This document shows positions 10,301 to 17,905 of a stretch of DNA of 17,905 bases, piece after piece (position 1 is the stretch's first letter; each line of letters opens with the position of its first letter). The notes under the pieces are model-generated. The model ran no database searches, was not told where the DNA came from, and worked only from the letters and a program-made list of their open reading frames with translations. Where the stretch lies: the NCBI GenBank assembly GCA_000151295.1, contig GG745349.1, positions 171,621 through 189,525 of the forward strand, written 5' to 3'. Made by a program: the position numbers and the translations under genes. The stretch comes from Allomyces macrogynus ATCC 38327. Lineage: Eukaryota; Blastocladiomycota; Blastocladiomycetes; Blastocladiales; Blastocladiaceae.

Positions 10301-10787
10301 GGTCGAGGGCAAGAACGCTTTGCTCGAGCGGGTCCGCAACGCCATGCCTGTCGACGAGCCCGGCAACTATGTGTCGGCAGCGATTGCCGTGATTGGCAAC
10401 GATCCGCTGTTGGCGGCGGTGCCCGACTTTGATGCCGAGTGGGCCAAGCTCGAAGAACGGCGGCGCAAGCGCGTCGCGCAGTCGCAGCACCAGGCACGCA
10501 AGCGGCGCACGGCGGGCGAGGCCGCGATCGACGAGGCGCAAATGTGCGGCGACTGGACACGGTTGCCCGAATTTGACACGCCAACTTACCTGTTGCCGAC
10601 GGGCATCAAGACAACGGCGCTGCCGCGACCCAACGCGTACTTGCCGTCGGCGCCTGAGGCACTGCCCGTGCCCAAGCCGTACGGCGGGCACGCGCCGTTC
10701 AAGCCGTCCAACGAGCGCATGGCCGCGACGGCGGGCGGCAACCTCAAGTACTATCGGAAGCCCGTGCAGAAGCCGATTGAGATCTAG
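7358..10787 (+). CDS. CCDC146: Coiled-coil protein CCDC146 / MBO2, flagellar and centriolar
   Basis: Exons are 7358-7692, 7772-7970, 8043-8495, 8564-9914 and 9979-10787, giving 1048 aa (human CCDC146 is about 955). Chlamydomonas MBO2 is needed for a normal flagellar waveform; the animal protein locates to centrioles and sperm flagellum. After a Pro/Ser/Ala-rich disordered N-terminus (about 1-75), the block AFKFLDALRAKEQISAAR begins the conserved part, and coiled coil runs to about residue 930. Family blocks include RYDNVKNERNRYVNLI, LKSRYEVVVNERNAAG, KLELRLAQQEEKLLEKD and VAELSMAQAL. The C-terminus (1008-1048) has the hallmark LPVPKPYGGHAPFKPS and ends RKPVQKPIEI. Introns are 7693-7771, 7971-8042, 8496-8563 (AAG acceptor) and 9915-9978; three donors are GTTCGT or GTACGT and one is GTCCGT. 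The start ATG is the first in frame. An AATAAA lies 76 bases after the stop. Confidence 0.92.
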
Positions 10788-10862
10788 ACTTGTGGAACTG
10801 GCGACGTTGTACGATTTGCAGTGGCGGGCTTGTTGCGGGCCGGGGCGGGTCCTCGTCTCTGA

Positions 10863-10868
10863 AATAAA
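10863..10868 (+). terminator. Polyadenylation signal AATAAA of CCDC146
   Basis: A canonical AATAAA sits 76 bases downstream of the CCDC146 stop codon, on the coding strand, in a stretch less G/C-rich than the gene. Position and spacing fit a eukaryotic polyadenylation signal. The cleavage site cannot be placed by eye. Confidence 0.6.
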
Positions 10869-11170
10869 TCCAATCCGTTGGTGTGGTCTGCCTCTCGGCA
10901 TCACCGGCTGATCAGCACCGATCAGAACGGCGGGCGAGGACCCATGGAACCACAAAAGGGCCGTGGTGGAAGTGCTGTGTGGGCTGCGCTGCGGACGCGG
11001 CCAACGACGCCTCTCCACGCTCCCATCCACCTTTTGGCCGTCGTCATCGTCATCGTGGAAAGTACACCTCATCATCGACTTCGCTGTGCGCGGCCCTGCC
11101 GGCGCCGCTCAACTAAATATCTTGGCGCAGTCGACACGCCAGCACGACCGGCTGCAGCTCCGCGGCCAGC

Positions 11171-11190
11171 TGCAACACTCTGCAACACTC
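11171..11190 (+). repeat. Two tandem copies of a 10-bp unit
   Basis: The unit TGCAACACTC occurs twice head to tail, followed by CAACAACCG-type repeats to about 11212. It lies about 270 bases upstream of the presumed start of the next gene. It may be a promoter element or simple slippage. Confidence 0.7.
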
Positions 11191-11458
11191 TCAACAACCG
11201 TCAACAACAACCACTTCAAGGAGCACGGCCAGACTGCCGACAACACGAAACGTTTCCTGTATTCCCGCTACCGTCTGCGCACCCGCCTGCGCACCGTTCT
11301 CTTAAGGACCTGCCGCGCGTCTTGACCATTTTTTCCGGCGCTGTCCTGGCGCCACCGCCCCAATCAACGTCCTGTCGCGGCGGCTCCGACTTTCGGACCG
11401 CTTGCCGCCGCCGCCCCGCGCCACTGTGCGGCTCCTCAAGACCCGCCCGCCGATTGTC

Positions 11459-13707
11459 ATGCTCTCTTCAGTATGTGCCGATGACAACCGCCACCGCCAT
11501 CTGGCCCACAAGGTCATGAACCTAACGCACCACGACCTGGTGCTCGTGCTCGACCACCACGAGTCGGGCCGGTGGTCGCTGCCGCCGGCAGCGTTTGTGC
11601 CCGCGCAGGACGCGGCCTCATTTTGCTCGTGCAATCGCAACGGCGAAATGACGGGTACGGCGGGCGCTTATTGTTATCGATTACGCGCGCCCGTACGTGG
11701 CGAACTGGTCGATTTCTATGTCGTGTTCCTCTACTCGAATCCTCTCGTTGGTTCGTACTTGTCGCTGGGAGGAGCTTGGGAAACGATGAATGGTTGGATT
11801 GATTGCGCTATGCGACTGATGTTGATAGGCTCGTTCAAGGCCGGGATCAAAGTGTATCGCGGCGACGAACCCACGCACGAGCAGCTCCGTCTCGATTACC
11901 AGTCGGTCACGTCGAACCGCACCGAGGTCCTGTTCGGCACCGACGACAGTGACGAAGGCTACTTAGCCGTCAGCATCCCGGGTTCGCGCGTCGTGTTCGA
12001 GGTGCGCGAGACGCACGGATCGCCCTTTGTCACGCCCGTCTCGACTCCGTTATTCGACACGATGCCATTTTTGCCGCACGTGTGCCGGCTCACGGGCGCT
12101 TCGTTTGGCAGCAGACCAAGGAAACTCGGTGGGTCCGGACGTGGTGCCAGCGCACGCAAGGCCAAGTTGTCGGCCGGGCCCTTTTACCCGAACGTGGCCC
12201 CGTATCGGCCTGGCTCACTCTACCACTTGAAACTCGCCTACGTGAACCTCGACGTGATTCCGCCAAAAGACCGACCCAAGATCGACGCCATGGATGCGAT
12301 TGCGCAGCTGCTCGCGTCGTTCAAACGTTGTTTGCGTGCAGAACGTGCACAAGGCCGGCATCACCAAAGCCGTTGCGGCTGCGGCATCGCGTGGGGTGAC
12401 GGCGGTTCATGGTGTGTTTTGATTGGCAGATTTGTTTTTTTCGGCGCCAACCGATCTGACCCGAACCTGTGCAGATCGTGACATGCTCGTCTTGAGCGAG
12501 TACCCCATCTTGGACCACGAGTTTGTGCCGTTCCGTATCATCGACAAGAACGTGAGGTATGTTCGACCTCACCCTTTTAATCGACAGATCAATGCCGCTC
12601 ACGCTCATTTTGCACTCTAGTCCGTGCGCCCCCGGATTCCTGTTTGTCAAGATTTTGCTCCCGCAAGGGGGCGCCGCCACGTTCATCCTGACTCGCCTGC
12701 ACTCGGTGGTGCCATTACGCGCTCGGCCACCAGCCAACCTGTCGTCCCCCTTGCACTACGAGGCCGCCTCGGACCGCTTCTCGCAGTTTCTCGACATCAT
12801 GGCCTACATCAGGCGACGACCGACGATGCTTGAGGACGGCCTCTTTCTCATGGGTGACCTGGCCGTCACGCCGCCGGAACCACCGGAAATCGCGCCGGAC
12901 CTCCTCATGAAACCGGCCCCCTTGGAGCAGGAGCCCTTCCCGTCGCTGCCCGACGAACCCGACATTCCGCCCTTCTGCCCGTGCCGCAACACGACCGACG
13001 GCGACGGCTCGTTCCGCACGCTGCTGAACCTGGCGTGGCGCATCACCGGCGCGCAACTCGCGCTCGACCTGTTCCACGACGCGAGCATGGATGCGCCGTT
13101 GAGCCATTTCATGGACATGGTCGCGGCCGTCGCCAAGGACCAGCCGCCGGCACCGGATACGGTCGCAGGCCGCGACCGCGTCATGTTTCTCGCTGCGCCG
13201 ACCGAGCTCGTGCACATTGGGGCCAACTTTGCGCGGCGGTCGTCGCACCTAATCGCACCACCGCCGGAAATGCTGCTCAACCCACCGGCACCGCTACCCA
13301 CCGTTGACACGTCCAAGTTCCATATTGACTTGACGGTCACGCCGCCGGTGCCGAGCGACGACGCCGAGCGCGCCGTGTCGCCCGCCGTGAGCACGGATTC
13401 CGGGTACGTTGAGGGCACGCTCCTGTCGGCGCCCGCGTCGCCCATGTCGCCGCGAATCACCATGCCGGCACCGCCGCCATTACCACCGCGGTCGCGGTCG
13501 CGGTCAAGGTCGCGCGTGCGCACCGAGGATGCGGATGAACCTGCCAAGGTGCTTCGGCAATTGGAGATTGGCCTCGAGCGGCGCGTCGTGGACGTGCCCA
13601 TGGTCCAGGGCAAGCGCACGGTGCATGTGGCCATCGAGTTCCAGGCCGTGGGCGTGCAGGACCACTCGGCCGAGTACCGCAAGCGGATGCTGCGGAGGCT
13701 AGGGTGA
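11459..13707 (+). CDS. Beta-sandwich-like domain plus degenerate sphingomyelinase-type EEP domain; one frame break
   Basis: Exons read 11459-11750, 11829-12411, 12475-12556 and 12621-13707 (about 680 codons). The N-terminus has NLTHHDLVLVL, SGRWSLPP, TGTAGAY and, across intron 1, SNPLVG, a pattern like small beta-sandwich proteins of the aegerolysin/actinoporin kind (tentative). From about 12225 the order matches DNase I-like EEP phosphodiesterases of the neutral-sphingomyelinase type: YHLKLAYVNLD; a VCVQN where the family has Q-E; LSEYPILDHEFVPF (12492 on); a Gly-Phe-Leu core strand; TRLH for T-H-L (12691); MGDLA for G-D-x-N (12850). Catalytic Glu, His and Asn are thus replaced, suggesting a non-catalytic fold. 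The C-terminal part is Pro-rich with an RS repeat (13489-13513). The frame shifts by one between about 12300 and 12340, so it may be a pseudogene, a sequence error, or have a 100-nt intron (12242-12341). Intron 1 is 78 nt with no stop, so retention is also readable. Confidence 0.5.
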
Positions 13708-14206
13708 TGGGCTTTATTGCCGTTTGTCGTCTTTTCGCGTGTTGGATCTGTGCTGCCATGGTCATTTTTGTCGTGATTTGTGATGTGAACCAATGGGGAA
13801 ATCGTTGTTGCGATGGGAAACTGGCCGTTGTTCTTTGCTGTCGTGAGAAGGCCTCGCTGTCGAGGTTCCTTGAGCCAGAAAAGGAGCGACGAGGAGGTCA
13901 CGCGAGGCCCTAAGATTCAGGATTATTGCTTGAGTCGCATAGGCGTTGGCCTGGCACAAGCACAACGTCACGCTCCATGTGCACCAAAGGCACTGCACAC
14001 CAGCAACTGGCAAAAGCACAAGTTTGTGTCGCCCCAGCCATCTGAGGGCAAGCAGTCGAAGCCGTTGCCACACAAGTAGCTTGATGAGGAAGGGTGGGAT
14101 TCTGGCTCGTCGTCACAGGGTGCCACAACATCTAGGGATGGCGGCACATTGAGAGCAATCAGCCAGGAGCCAGAGCAGCGGGCATCTGGCCTATTTAGGG
14201 GGACGG

Positions 14207-14700
14207 ATGGCCCTCGCTGTCTTAGGCTCACGACCCCGAGCGGCAGAAACTGGTGTTACAGACCAGGAGGGGGTCAGTGGCGACGACAGCCCCAGCATGG
14301 ACGATCACGGTCAGGCGACGCGCGATCAGACCATGATCAAGACGCGAGCTGGGACGCTGCCACGCGGGTCCGAGTCCGACGAAGGCATGAAATGGCAGGG
14401 GACAATGACGTGCGCGCGCAGCCGCAAGTTCGTCCCAGCCAGGCTCACGGGCAGGGAGTGAGCAGAGTGAAGAGGGCCAGCGAGCTGTCGCGCGTCTTCT
14501 CCACCCGGTTTGACTGGCGGGCTCTCACGGTCAGGGCATGCCGACGACGGGTGGATGACGTACCGCCTGCACGAGTTGGACGTGCATGCTCAAAGGGACT
14601 GGCCACTGGCCGGGGATGCTCACTACCCTCTGGTCGTGCCTTTGTCGCTTGTGCCGATCGCTCGTGTAGGTCTGTGATCCTTTTCGCCATGTCGCCATGT
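14207..14700 (+). other. Coding-like island of uncertain status
   Basis: A plus-strand frame from an ATG at 14207 to 14461 has G/C at most third positions from about 14265 on. It is followed by a splice-like interval (GTGAGC at 14458, TTTGACT, TCACGGTCAG ending near 14536). After it a different frame starts with strongly G/C-ending codons (DDGWMTYRLHELDV). The phases of these two frames do not join through that intron. The minus strand also has an ATG frame here with reasonable codon use. An AATAAA follows at 14829. It could be a small gene, a decayed gene, or chance in G/C-rich DNA; no product is recognised. Confidence 0.2.
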
Positions 14701-14933
14701 CGAGTAGAGAGTCGAGAGGAGAAGCGTTGTTGTCCATATTCGTGTTATCTGACCCTTTTGAGATCAAGGCCAACCGACTACTCACTTTAAACCTGTCGGT
14801 GCATTCAAATCACTACCGAGTCAAACCAAATAAAGTGCAATCGATTCTTATTGACGCCGCGCGTCGACCCAGCTCCCAGGTCTGCAAAAGCAGTCCAAGT
14901 CACTCTGGATGTGGCTTAACCATGGCCATTTCT

Positions 14934-14950
14934 CGGCTCCTAGTGAGCCG
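14934..14950. repeat. Small inverted repeat
   Basis: CGGCTC and GAGCCG flank a 5-base loop; extending outward, 9 of 10 bases pair. It lies in the gene-free interval and is not followed by a T-run, so it is not read as a terminator. Confidence 0.5.
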
Positions 14951-15230
14951 AAAAGCGGGGCATTTTTCCTGGAAGTAGTGTGCAATGTCTTTTACTGTTT
15001 ACGGGTGGTAGAAATATCAGCGGTCAAGTGGATGAGGAGTGGCGTGCAAAAATTGAATTGAGAATGTCCATCATGGCATACACCTCCAGTGTCCGGTATC
15101 ACGAAGGTAATGTGAAAGCGGAACGGTTGGAGTCTCCTGTTTCACTTGTGGGACGCGAGTGCTAAGATCTGACCAATCCCAATTGTTACTACTGTTGCAG
15201 GTGCTGATCCGCAACTCTCGCCAGTAGTCT

Positions 15231-15252
15231 CCTCTATCCTCGCGTATAGAGG
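15231..15252. repeat. Small inverted repeat
   Basis: CCTCTAT (15231-15237) and ATAGAGG (15246-15252) form a perfect 7-bp stem with an 8-base loop, in A/T-richer gene-free DNA. Function is unknown. Confidence 0.5.
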
Positions 15253-16161
15253 GGTCATCCCGTCGTCACAAGTCTGTGTTGGACAAACTAAATTAATGTA
15301 GGAGGTGGGTTAGTCAAGCAAAAGAGGCTTAGCGGCCAAGACTTTGTGATGGTTATTTTCTGCTTGATATTTACCTATCATCAAATGCGCCTTTCATTTC
15401 CATCACGTCTTTGTATCGGCTGCTGGCCGCAGCATTTTGCGCCTTGGAGTGGCCCGCGTCCAGCACGACGTCCCCCATTGTCGCGCATCCAGCATCGCCT
15501 GGTCAATTCTTCTGACCATCACCTCGCATATGAGGCCATGCTGGCGTCAAACTCGGGCAGGTAGTGATTTAAATCGCCAGCACAGCGAGAGCCTGGCCGC
15601 GATTGACAAGTAAATATCGTCACGCAGGCGTCAGAAAGTTTGAGGATCCGTGGATCGAACAGGCCCGGCTGGCGCGCTCAGAACTTGTCCGCCATTTCAG
15701 TCACCTGCAATCGGCCAACGTGATGCCCTTGGCCGCCTGGACTGAACATCATAAACTACGGCTGGCGCACTGGAGAGTAGTTCCGGTCGACTAACAACCG
15801 GTTACGTTCTGCTTCTTGATGGTGAAGTGTCACAGAACGCACTTCACGATTCAGAATCGGGTCAAGATAGAATTCGGGATTTCTGAAGGTCTGCTGGAAC
15901 GAGCACGCGGAATCAGTCACCGACTCGCGAACTGCAATGGTTGGTTGTCTTCGTCGTCAGGCCAGCCAGCGCAAAGTACATCCACCGGCCTCCAACGGCC
16001 TTCCCACTGGCCGCAACACACTGAAGGAGACGGCCTCGGCTGTCTCTGCAATCCACGACTAGCTGCAACGCATCCTGCTGGTCTGACCCGTCGAGCCTTT
16101 CAGCTCAACCGCGAAACAGCACCAGCATCCTCATTTTCTTGCAACTTGAAGTCGCGCCAGC

Positions 16162-17905
16162 ATGGTATTTCTATGCTCGACCCGACCCCCCTATCCCGCA
16201 TGCCGCGGCGCTTGTTTGCTCGTCCCGGACGCTGATCTGCCCTCCCTCACTGTTCGGCTCTAGGCGGACCGCAAGCGCCCACGGTCACCGAGTCCGCACG
16301 ATGACGACCGCATGTCGGTGCCAACGTCGCCCGGCGTGCGCACTTCGCTGCCGCCGAGCAGCCCCGTGCCATTTGCCGAGGACGACCTGATTGCGCGCGA
16401 CATTGATGATCTCGGCGGCGACGAGGACGAGGGCGACGGGATTGACCTGTTCGGGTCCGACATGGAGCGGTACGTTTGATGTCCTTTTGTGGCCAACCGT
16501 TTGTGCGGTTTTCTGCGGACCTCGATGCTCATTACGACCCGAACTCGCTTTCTTTTTCCTTTCTAGCGATTACCAAGAACACGACCGTCTCGACCGCTAC
16601 GACGCCGTCGACCTGGACGATGAAGAGTACGCACAAATGGACGCGGGCCAGCGCGCCGAGGTCGAGCGCATGATGCGGCGCCGCGACGCGCTCGAGGGCC
16701 GGCTGCCGATGCCGTTCATGGATGATCTCGGTTCGTAACGTTTCCCACATTCTCGCTCGGCGACCTGCCTTGCTATTGCGGGTGCTCGCACTCACCGCCA
16801 CCCTTTTTTCCCTCCACAGAGGACGACCAAGAAATGGAAATGCAGCCGCGGCGCCGCCGTCGCGCCTACCGCGAGGACGCCGACATGGACGCTGACCTGG
16901 CCGGCGACGGCGATCTGCTGCTCGAGAGCATCCACGACCTCAAGGGCCAGTCGATTGCCGAGTGGCTGGCCATGGACCGTCCGCGCAACACGGTGCGCAA
17001 GGAGCTGATGCAATTCTTGCAGTCCTACACGGATAAGCACGGCCAGTCGATTTACGGCGAAAAGATCAAGATCATGGGCCAGTTGAACCGTGAGTCGCTC
17101 GAAGTCTCGTTTCAGCACCTCGAGGACGCGAACGCGATTCTCGCCTACCTACTTTCCAACTCGCCCGTCGAGATGCTCGCTATCTTTGACGAGGTCGCGC
17201 GCGACGTGATCAAGTCCACCTACCCGGACTATGAAAAGATTCGCCAAGAGGTGCACGTGCGCATCACAGACCTGCCCGTCACGCTCTCGATCCGCGACCT
17301 GCGCGAGGTGCACCTCAACTCGCTCGTGCGCATCTCGGGCGTTGTCACGCGCCGTACGGGTGTCTTCCCGCAGCTCAAGTACGTCAAGTACGACTGTGTC
17401 AAGTGCGGCACCGTGATTGGGCCGATTCACCAGGACTCGACCACCGAGGTGCGCGTCAAGGCGTGCCCCAACTGCATGTCCAAGGGCCCGTTTGTGCTCA
17501 ACTCGGAGCAGACCGTCTACCGCAACTTTCAAAAGCTGACGCTGCAGGAAACGCCCGGCACCGTGCCCGCCGGCCGTTTGCCGCGGCACCGAGAGGTGAT
17601 TCTGCTCTGGGACCTGATCGACGCGGCCCGACCCGGCGAGGAGATTGAAGTGGTCGGCATCTACCGGCACAACTTTGACATGTCGCTCAACACCAAGAAC
17701 GGGTTCCCGGTGTTTTCGACCATCATCGAGGCCAACCACATTAGCAAGCGCGAGGACGAGTTTGCGTCGCTGCGGCTCACACAAGATGACATTACGCAGA
17801 TCAAGGAGCTCGCCAAGGACCCCAACATTGGCCGCCGGCTCATCAAGTCCATTGCGCCGTCAATCTACGGACACGACGACATCAAGACGGCGATTGCCCT
17901 GGCGC
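16162..17905 (+). CDS. MCM2: DNA replication licensing factor MCM2 (N-terminal half, cut by right edge)
   Basis: MCM2 is a subunit of the MCM2-7 replicative helicase loaded at origins in the nucleus. Exons are 16162-16164, 16264-16469, 16567-16730 and 16820-17905 (486 codons visible; whole proteins are about 870-900). The disordered N-terminus has SP sites (RKRPRSPSP, PTSPG, SSPVPF) typical of CDK/DDK targets and acidic blocks. DLFGSDMERDYQ and a RYD-acidic motif match fungal MCM2. The N-terminal MCM domain follows (ESIHDLKGQSIAEW, then VRISGVVTRRTGVFPQL), with a C4 zinc finger at Cys317, 320, 340 and 343. The window ends at SIAPSIYGHDDIKTAIALA, shortly before Walker A. An in-frame TAG sits directly 5' of 16264, so the start must come by splicing; the ATG at 16162 followed at once by GTATTT fits in phase 0 and gives M-ADRKRPRS. 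Otherwise translation would start at 16312. Other introns are 16470-16566 and 16731-16819. Confidence 0.95.

Larger units (their letters stand above)
10788..11458. other. Intergenic: CCDC146 3' flank and 5' flank of the EEP-domain gene
   Basis: No gene is supported here. After the AATAAA there is an inverted pair CTGATC/GATCAG (10908-10913 and 10920-10925). Around 11112-11120 is an A/T-rich TAAATAT. The ~300 bases before 11459 are rich in CAA and pyrimidine motifs, compatible with a 5' UTR or core promoter, and include a perfect 10-bp tandem repeat at 11171-11190. A plus-strand open frame that runs through this stretch has no family resemblance. Confidence 0.45.
13708..16161. other. 2.4-kb stretch without a supported gene
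   Basis: Between the EEP-domain gene and MCM2 no frame shows a recognisable family or sustained coding bias. It falls in two parts. 13708-14700 is still G/C-rich and contains a coding-like island (see 14207-14700). 14700-15600 is more A/T-rich, with an AATAAA on the plus strand at 14829-14834 and two small inverted repeats. The last ~300 bases before 16162 would be the MCM2 promoter and 5' UTR; no ACGCGT (MCB) box was found there. No tRNA, repeat array or transposase was seen. Confidence 0.5.

Noticed and set aside
9050..10366. 438-codon minus-strand open frame opposite CCDC146
   Set aside because: It is antisense to a well-supported coiled-coil gene. Long antisense frames are expected where codons end in G/C. 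Its Ser/Arg/Leu-rich sequence has no family resemblance.
11462..11515. GTATGT just after the presumed start of the EEP gene as an intron donor
   Set aside because: The nearest in-phase acceptor would give an intron of about 41 nt, shorter than any other here, and the frame is open without it.
12804..13901. 365-codon minus-strand open frame opposite the EEP gene C-terminal part
   Set aside because: No domain is recognisable. The plus strand carries the conserved EEP motifs and consistent splice sites.
14149..14790. 213-codon plus-strand open frame in the large gap
   Set aside because: Arg/Ser/Cys-rich content without motifs, and codon use poorer than the overlapping frame at 14207. Most likely a by-product of G/C-rich DNA.
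15231..15252. Inverted repeat as a terminator or transposon end
   Set aside because: The stem is short, there is no T-run, no target-site duplication and no nearby transposase.
13708..16161. tRNA, rRNA or CRISPR in the gene-free interval
   Set aside because: No T-loop-type GTTCGAATCC, no cloverleaf and no regularly spaced repeats were found by eye.
17149..17784. 211-codon minus-strand open frame opposite MCM2
   Set aside because: It is antisense to highly conserved MCM2 sequence including the zinc finger.

Overview
The window looks like nuclear DNA of a zoosporic (flagellated) fungus, most likely a Blastocladiomycota-type or chytrid-type genome. Three observations support this: genes split by many short spliceosomal introns (about 58-120 nt), very G/C-rich third codon positions, and a mix of fungal-type housekeeping proteins (inorganic pyrophosphatase, MCM2) with two proteins found only in organisms with cilia or flagella (IFT81 and CCDC146/MBO2). 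The phylum is an inference. No bacterial operon, rRNA, tRNA, CRISPR array or recognisable transposon was seen.

Layout. 1-2168 (-): 5' part of a leucine-rich-repeat, single-pass membrane protein with a long Ser/Pro-rich tail; it runs off the left edge. 2169-3012: no supported gene. 3013-4126 (-): family I inorganic pyrophosphatase with a mitochondrial-type presequence and, after splicing of a terminal intron, a C-terminal -SKL. 4396-6945 (-): IFT81, seven exons. 6946-7357: divergent promoter interval. 7358-10787 (+): CCDC146/MBO2, five exons. 10788-11458: 3' and 5' flanks. 11459-13707 (+): unusual protein combining a beta-sandwich-like N-terminus with a sphingomyelinase-type EEP domain whose catalytic motifs are substituted; the reading frame breaks once. 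13708-16161: 2.4 kb without a supported gene. 16162-17905 (+): N-terminal half of MCM2, cut by the right edge just before the ATPase core.

How the genes relate. IFT81 (tubulin-binding subunit of the IFT-B train) and CCDC146 (axoneme and centriole coiled-coil protein) diverge from one 412-bp interval, so shared flagellar regulation is plausible. The other genes look like unrelated neighbours.

Main points for a second look: (1) the pyrophosphatase C-terminus, where splice choice decides whether a peroxisomal-type -SKL is present; (2) an unusual 5' splice-site pattern, GTNCGT with C at +4, across most introns, including one GC-AG intron; (3) the EEP pseudoenzyme-like gene with its frame break; (4) an MCM2 first coding exon that is just the ATG. 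All exon boundaries were built by eye from reading phase, GT/AG and family motifs, without cDNA.
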